Source of the DNA: Marinobacter sp. LQ44
Lineage (GTDB): Bacteria > Pseudomonadota > Gammaproteobacteria > Pseudomonadales > Oleiphilaceae
Assembly (NCBI RefSeq): GCF_001447155.2
Contig: NZ_CP014754.1
Span: 1 to 64,000 of the forward strand
Direction of reading: 5' to 3'
Length of the DNA: 64,000 bases
The notes beneath the pieces are model-generated. The model was not told the DNA's origin. It worked only from the letters and a program-made list of their open reading frames with translations, and did not search any database. Numbering within the stretch: position 1 is the first letter of the stretch; each line of letters opens with the position of its first letter. The translations under genes and the position numbers were made by a program. Shown here piece by piece: positions 43,971-53,762 of this stretch.

Positions 43971-44870
43971 ATGACAGAGCAAATTAGGAACGCACTGACC
44001 ATCGACGTGGAAGATTACTTCCAGGTAGCTGCGTTGGCAGAGGCCGTTAAATATGATGACTGGTCCAGTATGGAGTATCGTGTAGAAGCCAACACCGATC
44101 GTATCCTCGGTTTATTTGAGAGGGCCGGTGTAAAGGCAACCTTTTTCACGCTGGGCTGGGTTGCCGAACGATCACCGAATCTGGTCAAGCGCATAGCCGA
44201 CGCCGGCCATGAAGTGGCCAGTCATGGTTACAGCCATCAACTGATTTATAACCAGACGCCTGACGTGTTCCAGGAAGAAACCATTCGCTCCAAAGCCATT
44301 CTGGAAGACATCCTCGGGGAACCGGTAACCGGCTACCGCGCAGCCAGCTACTCCATAACAAACCAATCACGGTGGGCCCTGGATATTCTGGCCGAGCAAG
44401 GATTTACCTGGGATTCGTCCATCTTTCCGGTACACCATGACCGTTACGGCATGCCTGGCACCCCGCGATGGCCGCACCGGCTTATGACAGACAAAGGCTA
44501 CGAGCTGGCCGAGTTTCCCCTAAGTACTCTCAAGTTGCCCGGATACACCTTACCGATCGCCGGTGGAGGTTACTTCCGTTTGTTCCCTTACTGGTTCAGC
44601 AAATTCGGTCTTGGCTCTATTAATCGGCAGGGTAAGCCTTTCGTGTTTTATCTGCATCCCTGGGAGGTAGACCCAGGACAGCCCCGCCTTGATGTGAAAT
44701 GGTTCTCCAGATTCCGGCATTACAACAACCTGGATGTGTGCGAACAGCGATTGGCCAAACTGCTCCGGCACTTCAGGTTCACAACCATGAGCAACGTTCT
44801 GAAAGACCAGGGCGTTTTGGACACCCAAACCAAGCCATCGGAAGCCTTCCAAACGGTAGGTGCCGCATGA
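43971..44870 (+). CDS. Polysaccharide deacetylase, XrtA type
   Basis: NodB-type polysaccharide deacetylase of 299 aa. The first Asp pair is in TIDVEDYFQV and the metal histidines in HEVASHGYSHQ. A later segment (TGYRAASYSIT, then RYGMPGTPRWPHRL) matches the XrtA-locus deacetylase family (TIGR03006-like). The in-frame ATG at 43953 lacks a ribosome site, whereas GAGGTG at 43959-43964 serves 43971. It removes acetyl groups from N-acetylated sugars, probably in the periplasm; no signal peptide is seen. Confidence 0.9.
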   Translation: MTEQIRNALTIDVEDYFQVAALAEAVKYDDWSSMEYRVEANTDRILGLFERAGVKATFFTLGWVAERSPNLVKRIADAGHEVASHGYSHQLIYNQTPDVFQEETIRSKAILEDILGEPVTGYRAASYSITNQSRWALDILAEQGFTWDSSIFPVHHDRYGMPGTPRWPHRLMTDKGYELAEFPLSTLKLPGYTLPIAGGGYFRLFPYWFSKFGLGSINRQGKPFVFYLHPWEVDPGQPRLDVKWFSRFRHYNNLDVCEQRLAKLLRHFRFTTMSNVLKDQGVLDTQTKPSEAFQTVGAA

Positions 44871-46024
44871 TGGAGTTTGTGTTCTGGGCGTCTTTTGCAC
44901 TGCTGTTCTATATCTATTTTGGTTACCCGTTGGCGGTGAAAGCTCTGGCGATGCTCAAGCCCAACTCCATAGCTGCTAACGACGATTATTTACCAAAGGT
45001 GTCGATTCTTATTGCTGCTTACAACGAGGCGAAGGATATCGAGGCCACGCTCCGAAACAAGCTGGCTTTGGATTACCCGCAGGAAAAACTGGAAGTTCTG
45101 GTGATATCCGACGAATCTGAAGACGGCACCGATCGCATTGTGGAAGAGGTTGCTGCAGCCGCCGACATACCGATTCGTCTATTCCGTCAGGTACCTAGGC
45201 AAGGCAAGACCGCAGGGCTGAATACACTTGTACCGAAAGCTAATGGCGACATCCTGCTGTTCTCCGACGCGAACTCCCAATGGGACACCCAGGCAGTCCG
45301 AAAGCTGTGCCGAAACTTTGCAGACCCCGAGGTGGGTTACGTAACAGGCAAGATGGTCTACGTACACGCCGACGGTTCCATGGTGGGGGACGGCTGCAGC
45401 GCCTACATGAAATACGAAAACTGGCTGCGCGATCAGGAAACCCGCATTGGTTCCATCGTTGGGGTTGATGGTGGGATTGATGCGATGCGAAAGGAACTCT
45501 ATCAACCGTTGAAGGCTGACCAGTTACCGGATTTTGTTCAACCTCTGACAGTGGTGGAGCAGGGCTACCGCGTTGTTTATGAACCAGAGGCGCTGCTAAA
45601 GGAAGAAGCCCTGAGCGATGGAAGTAGCGAGTTCAGCATGCGAGTACGCGTAAGCCTGCGGGCGTTATGGGCGCTGAAAGATATGAAGCACCTAATGAAT
45701 CCGGCAGGAGACCCAATCTTCGCCTGGCAGCTTATATCCCACAAACTGCTTCGCTACGCCGCATTCGCTCCCATGGTAACCCTTGCGCTTGCGGCCATTT
45801 ATCTGGCGCCCATAAACGGGTTCTATGCATTGGCAGCCACAGGTTATGCACTTTTTCTGTATCTCGCATGGTCGGGTCATAAGAAAGAAAACGAGGGCCA
45901 AGCGCTCTCTACCCTTTATGCGCTGCCGTACTACTTCATGTTGTTAAACCTCGCCTCTTTCCAAGCGTTTGTTGCGTTTTCTAAAGGGGAGAAGAAGGTG
46001 ATTTGGAATCCGAGGAAGGGGTGA
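44867..46024 (+). CDS. GT2-family glycosyltransferase, membrane-anchored
   Basis: A 385-aa GT2 enzyme with one N-terminal helix (residues 3-22), the GT-A domain (ILIAAYNEAKDIEATL, DESEDGTDRI, DANSQWDT), and three C-terminal helices. It overlaps the deacetylase stop by ATGATG, so it starts at 44867 or 44870. The frame is open much further upstream inside the deacetylase gene, but that part is a shadow. It probably extends or synthesises the polymer at the inner membrane. Confidence 0.88.
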   Translation: MMEFVFWASFALLFYIYFGYPLAVKALAMLKPNSIAANDDYLPKVSILIAAYNEAKDIEATLRNKLALDYPQEKLEVLVISDESEDGTDRIVEEVAAAADIPIRLFRQVPRQGKTAGLNTLVPKANGDILLFSDANSQWDTQAVRKLCRNFADPEVGYVTGKMVYVHADGSMVGDGCSAYMKYENWLRDQETRIGSIVGVDGGIDAMRKELYQPLKADQLPDFVQPLTVVEQGYRVVYEPEALLKEEALSDGSSEFSMRVRVSLRALWALKDMKHLMNPAGDPIFAWQLISHKLLRYAAFAPMVTLALAAIYLAPINGFYALAATGYALFLYLAWSGHKKENEGQALSTLYALPYYFMLLNLASFQAFVAFSKGEKKVIWNPRKG

Positions 46025-46025
46025 G

Positions 46026-47156
46026 GTGAGTCTTAAGGTTTTACACCTGATCGACAGCGGCGGACTCTATGGTGCTGAGCGGATGCTACTGACGTTGGTT
46101 GAGGCGCAGCAGTCGCAAGGCCTTAACCCCATGATTCTGAGTGCGGGTGAGCCGGGTATCGAGTCCAAGGGCATCGAAAAAGAGGCAGACCGCTTGGGAC
46201 TCCCAATAACAGTTTGGCGAATGAAACCTGGGTTGAATAGGACTGAAACTCGCAGGATTTGTGAGTGGGCTGATGAATGGGGCGCAGATATCGTCCATTC
46301 CCATGGGTACAAGTTTAATATTCTTTTGGGATTGTTTGGACGCTTTAAAAAAACGGTTCCGGTTGTCACAACAGTACACGGATATGTACATGCGCCCCGA
46401 TTCTCTCGCATGTGGGCTTATGAACTTCTTGATAGGCTCGCTCTGTGGCGAATGAGCGCCGTGGTGCTTGTGGGTGAAGCAATGAAAAGAGAGCTTCCCT
46501 TAATTCTTCGACAATCGTCCCGAATTACCATTATCAGAAACGGGCTGAAGGTTGAGGACATCTTACGTAAGTCAGAGGACTCACTTCCTACAGAAATCAA
46601 TAAGTTTGTCCGTGATCACGATCCAGTGATTCTAGGGGTGGGGCGCCTCTCTCCGGAAAAAGGGTTTACCAAACTCGTCTTGTCGTTTCGCGAATTCAAA
46701 GACAAGTTTCCACGGGCAGGTTTGTTGATCGCAGGAGAGGGGGTTCTCAGAGATACCTTGGAGCGAGAGATTTCCAATAATAAGTTGGAAAAAGATGTCT
46801 TACTGCCGGGCTATTATCCAAATATCCCGGCGTTGATGGCGAGATCCGAAGTATTGGTTATTTCTTCGACGACCGAGGGGCTCCCTATCACGCTGCTTGA
46901 AGCTATGGCGCTTCAACTTCCCATTGTTTCGACCTGTGTAGGGGAGATTCCTAGAGTTCTTGAAAATGGTGCCAACGGAATTCTGGTAAACGGTAGTGAA
47001 AGAGAAATTGCGGGAGCTATGGAATCTGTACTGGAGGATGCCTTGGCAGCTCGTAAGAGGTCCGAGCGCGGAAGGCAGAAAGTGCTACATGAGCTTTCAT
47101 CGCAATCGATGGCGGATCAATACGAGAAAGTTTACTGGAGAGCTTTGGCATCATGA
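46026..47156 (+). CDS. GT4-family glycosyltransferase
   Basis: A 376-aa GT-B glycosyltransferase. The N-terminal acceptor half starts KVLHLIDSGGLYGAERML. The donor half includes VGRLSPEKGFTKLV and the EX7E region EGLPITLLEAM near 286-296. It has a GTG start with a strong GAAGGGG ribosome site at 46013-46020, and no membrane helix. From here the DNA becomes noticeably richer in A/T, especially at third codon positions. Confidence 0.88.
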   Translation: MSLKVLHLIDSGGLYGAERMLLTLVEAQQSQGLNPMILSAGEPGIESKGIEKEADRLGLPITVWRMKPGLNRTETRRICEWADEWGADIVHSHGYKFNILLGLFGRFKKTVPVVTTVHGYVHAPRFSRMWAYELLDRLALWRMSAVVLVGEAMKRELPLILRQSSRITIIRNGLKVEDILRKSEDSLPTEINKFVRDHDPVILGVGRLSPEKGFTKLVLSFREFKDKFPRAGLLIAGEGVLRDTLEREISNNKLEKDVLLPGYYPNIPALMARSEVLVISSTTEGLPITLLEAMALQLPIVSTCVGEIPRVLENGANGILVNGSEREIAGAMESVLEDALAARKRSERGRQKVLHELSSQSMADQYEKVYWRALAS

Positions 47157-48421
47157 AATTGTGGTACCTCCTGAGGTTCGGGCTAGCAAGGCTGACCTTT
47201 ATCCTTCTGCGACTGCCCGTTTCCAGGTTTGAGAAAGAGGTGTCGGGTATCTGGAGTTCGAACCCAGCTGACAGGCAACGGCTATTGGATGCCATTCTCT
47301 TGAAAGTCAAGCCACGGGGAGCAGATGGACATGTCGTTAGTAGCATCGAAGAGGTATCCAAGCAAAAGCCTTTGACGAAGGGCACTTTTCGGGAGGCTGC
47401 TAATTCTGGTCAGAACGAGAGTGCTGGTTTCTCTCGTCATACCGCGGGTACGACAGGAGAACCGACGAGTATTGTCTTGTCCCGCGAGGAGTTGGCACGA
47501 ATGCTGGCTGTTCGTGCATATTGTTATCGGAAGCATGGTTTGCGTCTGGGACAACGAGAAGCCCGAATTTGGGGGAGGGCTGCTAATACCTTAGGTGCGA
47601 AGGTGCGGGACTTACTATTAAACCGACAGGTCTTCTATCCAGCGGAGGGCGATGTAGAGGCTACCGTTGCAAGGCTTGTCAGTTGGAGGCCAGAGTATGT
47701 TTATGGATACACGTCGCTTATTTTGGAGGCTGCCCAAGTCATAAAAAATAAGGGATTCAAACCTACTGGTATTAAAGCAGTGGTTTGCACTGCAGAGGCC
47801 ATTTTGCCAGCCCAGAAGCGATATATCAGCGAAGCGTTCAGAGCGCCGGTTATTGAGGAGTACGGATCAACAGAATTCGACATTATCGCATTCGAGTGTG
47901 CCGGCGGACACATGCATCTGGTTAATCCATGGCTTTGGGTTGAGTCAGAAAATGGTGAGGTTATGGTCACAGATGTTTCCCGCCAATCCCAAAGTCTGGT
48001 TCGTTATCAGTTGGGTGATACCTTAACGGTGCTGGATACTGGCTGTGAGCTTCTTGGCGATACTAAGACCATTGATGAGCTGCGCGGACGGACTGCACAG
48101 CAATTCGCGTATCTGACTGTTGATCACAAGTTTCATGCGGTCGTCTTCGGTCGGGCTCTGGATGCGTACATGAATGCCTTCGACGAATGTTTCAAGTTTA
48201 CTGTTTCGCAATCTGAACTAGGATCTTTTCAGCTCTTTGTGTCGATCGAGCCTTCGCGTGGAGCAGACCATTTAAAGGAATGGGTGAATTTGGAGTTGAG
48301 ATCGCAGTTGAATGTTCAGCAAAACCTAATCATGACGGTTGTCGTCGGAGAAGCCTTTATGAGGAAAGGGAAACACACCTATTTTTTCTTGGATATGGAC
48401 TTCAATGACTGTGGAAAATAA
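47153..48421 (+). CDS. PaaK/CapK-like adenylate-forming ligase
   Basis: A 422-aa protein of the phenylacetate-CoA ligase-like family. The phosphate-binding segment is HTAGTTGEPTSIV and the EYGSTEF motif contacts AMP and metal. Such CapK-like proteins in capsule clusters are thought to activate acyl or amino groups. It lacks an obvious acyl carrier partner. It overlaps the GT4 gene by 4 nt and the CapA gene by 17 nt, so the three form a unit; it may decorate the polymer. Confidence 0.8.
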   Translation: MKLWYLLRFGLARLTFILLRLPVSRFEKEVSGIWSSNPADRQRLLDAILLKVKPRGADGHVVSSIEEVSKQKPLTKGTFREAANSGQNESAGFSRHTAGTTGEPTSIVLSREELARMLAVRAYCYRKHGLRLGQREARIWGRAANTLGAKVRDLLLNRQVFYPAEGDVEATVARLVSWRPEYVYGYTSLILEAAQVIKNKGFKPTGIKAVVCTAEAILPAQKRYISEAFRAPVIEEYGSTEFDIIAFECAGGHMHLVNPWLWVESENGEVMVTDVSRQSQSLVRYQLGDTLTVLDTGCELLGDTKTIDELRGRTAQQFAYLTVDHKFHAVVFGRALDAYMNAFDECFKFTVSQSELGSFQLFVSIEPSRGADHLKEWVNLELRSQLNVQQNLIMTVVVGEAFMRKGKHTYFFLDMDFNDCGK

Positions 48422-49511
48422 GACATTAAGAATCTCAGCAGTGGGGGACATTTCGCTAGGTGACCACCCGGTCTGTGTCGGGCATGGAATGCGCAGCGCG
48501 TTTTCTAAGAGTGGATTTGGAATTGTAGAGGAGATTTCCAAATGCTTTGAAAGCGCAGATCTCGTGCTTGCCAACCTGGAAACAGTTACTTCTGATTTGG
48601 GGTTACGACCACTTAGCTTGGCTTCCTTTGAAATGAGAGGGAATCCTTCACACCTTCAGTTTCTGCGACAAGCCGGTATCGATGTTCTATGTGTTGCAAA
48701 CAACCACTCTATGCAGCATGGAGAGGCCGCCTTCTGGGATACCGTATCTAATGTTCGAAAGGCCGGTATGGATGTGATTGGCCTTGAATCTGGAAACGGC
48801 CCCAATATCCATGTAATTTCTCATGGCGGAATAGAAAGTCACATTTTCAACATTTCTTTAAGGCCTGAGGAATGGGCCGACAGAAATACTGCGCTCCCAT
48901 ATAGTAAAAGAGAAGACCACGCGGATCTGATTGCAGAGGTCGAGAAATTGAGAGCTGCTTGTCCGGGCTTTTTGATTTGCTCGATCCATTGGGGGCTTGA
49001 GTTCCTGGATTATCCGGCCCCAAGCCAGGTTGAGTTAGGGCGTGCGTTGATCGATGCTGGGGTCGATGTGGTGTTTGGACACCATTCACACGTGGTCCAG
49101 CCAGTCGAGAGATACAAAAAGGGTGTGATTTTCTACTCTCTTGGTAACTTCTTATTTGACCTTTGGTCAGAAAACACAAAACAAACACTTGTGGCAAACG
49201 TTGAGTTGGAGGCTGGTCAGGCCCCGCGTGTGAATTGGGTCCCCGTTAAGATTGGTGAAGGATTCCGACTTAAAATTGCTGACCAAGCGACTCAAACAGA
49301 GGTAAATTCACTGCTGTCTTGGGAACGTTTTGAAACGATGGCAAACAAGCCAACTTCCGATGACGACTATTTCGCAAGATACAGGGTTGAAGAGCTGAGG
49401 TTCCGGTACTCCAGCTATCGGTATTTTCTGAGAAATATTCTCAGGTATCCTCCAAATTTTTTGGTTCAGTCCCTGGCGAGAACTGCATACAGAAGACTCA
49501 CGGGAACTTGA
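48405..49511 (+). CDS. CapA-family metallophosphoesterase-like protein
   Basis: A 368-aa protein of the CapA/PgsA family (poly-gamma-glutamate synthesis type). It starts with the GDISLGDHP metal site and carries NLETVTSD, VANNHSMQHG and FGHHSHVVQ metal-binding motifs. No signal peptide is apparent, unlike many CapA proteins that are membrane-anchored. Its place next to the PaaK-like ligase is the main clue: the pair may add an amide- or ester-linked group to the polymer. It converges on the next gene, overlapping it by 14 nt. Confidence 0.85.
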   Translation: MTVENKTLRISAVGDISLGDHPVCVGHGMRSAFSKSGFGIVEEISKCFESADLVLANLETVTSDLGLRPLSLASFEMRGNPSHLQFLRQAGIDVLCVANNHSMQHGEAAFWDTVSNVRKAGMDVIGLESGNGPNIHVISHGGIESHIFNISLRPEEWADRNTALPYSKREDHADLIAEVEKLRAACPGFLICSIHWGLEFLDYPAPSQVELGRALIDAGVDVVFGHHSHVVQPVERYKKGVIFYSLGNFLFDLWSENTKQTLVANVELEAGQAPRVNWVPVKIGEGFRLKIADQATQTEVNSLLSWERFETMANKPTSDDDYFARYRVEELRFRYSSYRYFLRNILRYPPNFLVQSLARTAYRRLTGT

Positions 49512-50700
49512 CCTGTTTTTCAAGCGAGTCGATCACTGCATGAAGGCGCCTTTCATCGTTCGCCCAGTTGTATTTTGACTGAACAGCGCTTACGCCGTTT
49601 GCGCCAAGGGTCGCACGGGTTTCTGGGGATCTGAGAATTTGAAGCTTTTCGGCGATGTCTCTTACATCGTTGTCTCGGCAGACCAGTCCGGATTTGGTTT
49701 CATTAATGATTCTTTCTATGGGCTTGACCTCGGTCGCAAGAACCGGAAGACCAGCGAGCATGTAGTCAAATATTTTATTCGGGATGGTGTGGTTCCAGTG
49801 AGGACAAACACGATAAGTGAGAGCTCCAACGTTAGCTTGGGCCATAAGCTGGTCAACCTGCTCATGTTCCAGCCAACCGTGAACTGTAACCGATTGTTCG
49901 AGGTTCAGTTCTTTTACAAGGTTAATGAGGTTTTCTCGCTCAGATCCTTTGCCAACGATGTCAATCTTGAGAGAGCTAGGCTCGTTACCCATTTTGACGT
50001 AAGCAGAAGCTGCTTTGATAAGAAGGTCGAGACCCCGGAGTTTAGTCAGGAATCCGACGTAGACCAAACGAAGGTTTCTTCCTTGGTGTTGATGTGCGGT
50101 TCCTGAAAACTTTGTGGCGGGTGGAGTATTGCTGACAATTGTTACCTTTCCAGGATCGATGCCTTTGTTAAGAACCCTATCCTGGGACTCCTCAATCATT
50201 ACAAGTGTATGTTCAACCTTGGGTAGCACTTTAGATTCGTAACGAGCTGCCATTGAGGGGCTCTTAGCCAATGTCTCGAGATTCAAGCCCTTACTGAACA
50301 TTCGCGCAGAAGCATACATGTAGGGATAAACCTCTGCCATATCCAAAACTACTTTCACGTTCCTCGATTTTGCGACACTTAGTGCAGTTTTAACCAGAGG
50401 AAGGTCTCGAACGATGATCACAGGGTTCTCAGATCCTGAGATGGCTGCATTAAGTGTGCGGATCCAGAAAGGGTTAAACCATATCGGTACATTCGCAAGT
50501 TTCCGAACTAGCGAATTAGCGGCACCTATCACGGGGAGCCTGATGATCGGCAGGCCGTCACTCTCTGCTACAGGACTGTTGCCGGAAAGGTTGCGAGCAA
50601 CGATAGTAACATTATGGCCACGGTCCCTGAGGCTCTTGGCAATTTTTTCGATCCTCACATCCCATGGGTAGTCTTCCTTGTACAGAACAAATATATCCAT
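49498..50700 (-). CDS. GT4-family glycosyltransferase (inverted in the locus)
   Basis: A 400-aa GT-B glycosyltransferase with N-terminal MDIFVLYKEDYPWDVRIEK, Gly-rich donor-site segment YVGFLTKLRGLDLLI and the tail IFDYMLAGLPVLATEV near 306-321. It is the only gene of the exopolysaccharide locus on the minus strand. Its 3' end overlaps the CapA gene. Composition is AT-rich like its neighbours. Confidence 0.87.
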   Translation of the reverse strand: MDIFVLYKEDYPWDVRIEKIAKSLRDRGHNVTIVARNLSGNSPVAESDGLPIIRLPVIGAANSLVRKLANVPIWFNPFWIRTLNAAISGSENPVIIVRDLPLVKTALSVAKSRNVKVVLDMAEVYPYMYASARMFSKGLNLETLAKSPSMAARYESKVLPKVEHTLVMIEESQDRVLNKGIDPGKVTIVSNTPPATKFSGTAHQHQGRNLRLVYVGFLTKLRGLDLLIKAASAYVKMGNEPSSLKIDIVGKGSERENLINLVKELNLEQSVTVHGWLEHEQVDQLMAQANVGALTYRVCPHWNHTIPNKIFDYMLAGLPVLATEVKPIERIINETKSGLVCRDNDVRDIAEKLQILRSPETRATLGANGVSAVQSKYNWANDERRLHAVIDSLEKQVKFP

Positions 50701-50974
50701 TTTTGATCCCTGCAGAATTTTCTTTTAAATCAGGCCTTATCGGAATTAATTATAAGGTATTGAGCTCAAAGGGTTGAACAAACTAACGAAAATGAGCGTT
50801 GTGTAGAGTACGCAGTCGCAAAATCTGAGACAATAGTTATTATAAATATAGACACCTACAGCGTTTATAGTTGCTTGAGGTCTGGTGGAGATGTTGTACG
50901 AGCGGAGCAAGTGTGGGTGACTCGTCTGCATGGATATTTGGCGATCGTTTCGAGCGTAGCCGGGGGAGATCAAT

Positions 50975-52420
50975 ATGAATAATTCGCTAGCATCTTTAAT
51001 CTCGAAAGGACGGGCAATTAGCGGGGCAAGCTTTTTGATGGCAGCTAGCTTAGCAGCCATCACAACTTCAGTAATGGCAGCCCCGACACTTTCAGGGATC
51101 GATACAGGCACCGCCAGTGAGCTTCGTTCTGGAAACTCAATAACGATAACCGGTTCGGGTTTTGGACGGAAAGAGCAAGGCGCTCCAGTTCTTTTCGATC
51201 ATACGGACGTAACCTGGGAAAATGGAGTCGCCAATAAGTACCAATCTACATTCAACGACATGACGCTAGTAAAACGAGTGAATGTGGATCCCAATACAAT
51301 TTGGACGAAGCCATCACTGCCGGAGGAGCATAGCACCGGAATACTGGTCACCAATTCCAGACCAACTAGGGATGGTAATCCTGGTTCACACTATTACGGG
51401 AAGGGTAATGTGAACTTTTTGGGTTGGCCGAAAGCCAGTGGAGGGGAGAATACAAACTTTGAGTCCACAAAGATGTATTCTGCTTTCTGGATAAAGTTGC
51501 CTTACGACCTTACTAATTATTATGCGATTCCTGCGGAGAAGAAACCATCCGCCTTTGCTACGGGTGGACCAGAAAGTTACGGCGAGTCCATTAAAATTGA
51601 GGGAGTGGATGGCCTGGGAAGGGTAATATCATACGAGGATATTGGTTCGCTCCCTAATGGTTGGCTATTCATTGAGCCACCAAGAGGCGTTTCGATAAAG
51701 GATCTGACTGGTAAGCGGATTGTAGGGCTTGAATCTGGCGCTGAGGTTGTTTTCCCTGAGTCATCCTCACTGGGGAAATTCGATCAGTACGGGTTTCTGT
51801 CTCCCAGGGGGAAATATGCCCGGTTCTGGTCGGATCCGGAAGGTACCGGTTACCGTTTCTCTCTAGCCAATTTGGGACTGTCCGGAACTGGGGCGCCAAT
51901 CTGGACAAATCGCTTTGGAAGTCTTTCTCCTGAGACGGGAAAGTGGAACCTATTTGAGATTGAGATCGATCTTGGCGAGGCTCCCACATTGACTGCGTGG
52001 TTAAACGGGCACGTATACTTAGCAAGCGAGAGCAGCTGGGCTGAAGCAATACTAAGCTCCTCTGTAAATGACACAGCAGGATTAACTATTGCTCTGTTAG
52101 GAATTGATGATTTTATGCCAGTCCCATTCACAGTGGAGTTGGATGATATTTATCTGGATAAAAGCTTACAGAGAGTACTTTTATGCAACAAGGCAACTAT
52201 TGAAGAGGTGCGCAATAGAGGTGCTCATTGTGAGGTTCAGCGACCTGTCTCATGGAGCGACCGGAAGATATCTTTTGATCTTAATTTAGGTTCCTTTAAT
52301 AAAGAAAAAGATAGTGCTTATCTATATGTGTTTGACGCTAATGGAGATGTGAATGTCAAAGGTTGGGAGCTGAGTAAAGTGAACGCACCGTTACCTCCAC
52401 AGGACTTTCAAGCGAAGTAA
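50975..52420 (+). CDS. Unknown secreted beta-rich protein in the exopolysaccharide locus
   Basis: A 481-aa exported protein; the signal peptide covers residues 1-35 (SLAAITTSVMAAP). Residues about 37-100 resemble an IPT/TIG-like Ig module (SITITGSGFGRKEQGAPVLF). The remainder is beta-rich with aromatic residues and a lectin-like look (concanavalin/LamG fold), but no enzyme motif is seen. There is no PEP-CTERM tail. GGGGGAG precedes the ATG. The 274-nt region before it (50701-50974) is AT-rich, probably its promoter, with no other signal recognised. It may bind or modify the polymer. Confidence 0.6.
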   Translation: MNNSLASLISKGRAISGASFLMAASLAAITTSVMAAPTLSGIDTGTASELRSGNSITITGSGFGRKEQGAPVLFDHTDVTWENGVANKYQSTFNDMTLVKRVNVDPNTIWTKPSLPEEHSTGILVTNSRPTRDGNPGSHYYGKGNVNFLGWPKASGGENTNFESTKMYSAFWIKLPYDLTNYYAIPAEKKPSAFATGGPESYGESIKIEGVDGLGRVISYEDIGSLPNGWLFIEPPRGVSIKDLTGKRIVGLESGAEVVFPESSSLGKFDQYGFLSPRGKYARFWSDPEGTGYRFSLANLGLSGTGAPIWTNRFGSLSPETGKWNLFEIEIDLGEAPTLTAWLNGHVYLASESSWAEAILSSSVNDTAGLTIALLGIDDFMPVPFTVELDDIYLDKSLQRVLLCNKATIEEVRNRGAHCEVQRPVSWSDRKISFDLNLGSFNKEKDSAYLYVFDANGDVNVKGWELSKVNAPLPPQDFQAK

Positions 52421-52489
52421 ATTTATGCTCCTTTAATAGATTTCATGTTTAAAGGATTTTTAATAAATAGATTATAAGTGAGCTTTTAG

Positions 52490-53758
52490 ATGACAAGGAA
52501 GTTAAAGAGGGAGGTGATTAACCTCGCCCGTGAGTCAGGTCTTTCCGGATGGCGGTTTCTAGTTCGTTCGTTGTGGCATCGTGCTGTCAGTGGACTAGGG
52601 GCGAGCGCCGATATAAAGCTTGAGAACCTTGCGGGAATATTGTCGCATTTCCCCGCGAATTGCCTTCATAAACGCCAGTTATCGGAGGCACTTATCTTGG
52701 CGGGTTTGGCTAATAGCTCTGTGAAGGGAACGACACCCGTCTCGCTGAGTTACTGTGTTGTTTTAAAACCTTATAGATCGGGTTCAGAGAAAGGTGTGTT
52801 GCTTGTCTCTTTTGAAAACCAGTTGGCGCAGTTGTTAGACTCTGGGAAAATTGAAACGATTATGGATCGTTACTATATTGCGTTTATCCCCTCTTGGAGC
52901 GGATTGTATTCCAGAGAATTATTCCGTTTAGTTTCTGCTGCAGGAAGAAACCCAATATTTGTGATGCCAGTTCATAGTCATGAACGCAATGGATTCTCAA
53001 TACTTGGTGAAAATTGTTATTCACTGCCATTCAACGCAGCCAGTTGGGTTAATCCTGAGTTCTTTGAAGGGCCAGCTCAGAAAAGAGATATTGATTGCCT
53101 GATGGTTGCCAACTTCGCCAGTTTCAAAAGGCACTGGCTGTTATTTAAGGCATTAAAGGAGTTGCCTGAGGATATCCGGGTAACATGTGTTGGCGTTCCT
53201 TTGGGTTCCCGAACCGCTGAGAGCATTCGTCAGGAGGCAGCGGAATACGGGGTATCTGATCAGGTAACGATCGTGGTGGATCCTAGCCAGGAAGAGCTGA
53301 GGCGATATTTTCGAAGGGCAAAGATGTTCTGTGCGATGTCTTACCGCGAGGGGTCGTTTATTGCCGTTGCGGAGTCTTTGATGTCTGGCACGCCTGTGCT
53401 TATGTTTCGCAATGCACATATTGGTACAAAGAGCCTCATCAATGAAAAGACGGGCGGACTGGTGAAGTCTGTCAGGGAGTTACGGAAGAAAATACTGGAG
53501 TACAGGAACTTTGAAGGGCACGATCAGGTTCGTCAGACTGCGATAGATAATATCAGTGCACAGGCTAATTCCCGTAAACTTAACGATATGCTCCGGGACT
53601 GGTCAATCAACAATGGAAAGGCCTGGACGGTTGATATAGAGCCATTCTACAGCCAGCGACTCGACTTTCATTATTTTAATGATGAAAGTCGTGATCGTCT
53701 GGCTGATGATTACAGGTATTTATCCGAGTTAGGTATCTGGTTTCCGAGGTTCTCTTAA
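52490..53758 (+). CDS. GT4-like glycosyltransferase
   Basis: A 422-aa protein. The C-terminal half has the GT-B donor fold with MVANFASFKRHWLLFKAL and the acidic segment YREGSFIAVAESLMSGTPVLMF near 283-304. The N-terminal half is less typical and basic, without signal peptide or helix. It is the first in a run of tightly packed genes to 58208. Confidence 0.78.
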   Translation: MTRKLKREVINLARESGLSGWRFLVRSLWHRAVSGLGASADIKLENLAGILSHFPANCLHKRQLSEALILAGLANSSVKGTTPVSLSYCVVLKPYRSGSEKGVLLVSFENQLAQLLDSGKIETIMDRYYIAFIPSWSGLYSRELFRLVSAAGRNPIFVMPVHSHERNGFSILGENCYSLPFNAASWVNPEFFEGPAQKRDIDCLMVANFASFKRHWLLFKALKELPEDIRVTCVGVPLGSRTAESIRQEAAEYGVSDQVTIVVDPSQEELRRYFRRAKMFCAMSYREGSFIAVAESLMSGTPVLMFRNAHIGTKSLINEKTGGLVKSVRELRKKILEYRNFEGHDQVRQTAIDNISAQANSRKLNDMLRDWSINNGKAWTVDIEPFYSQRLDFHYFNDESRDRLADDYRYLSELGIWFPRFS

Positions 53759-53762
53759 TTTC

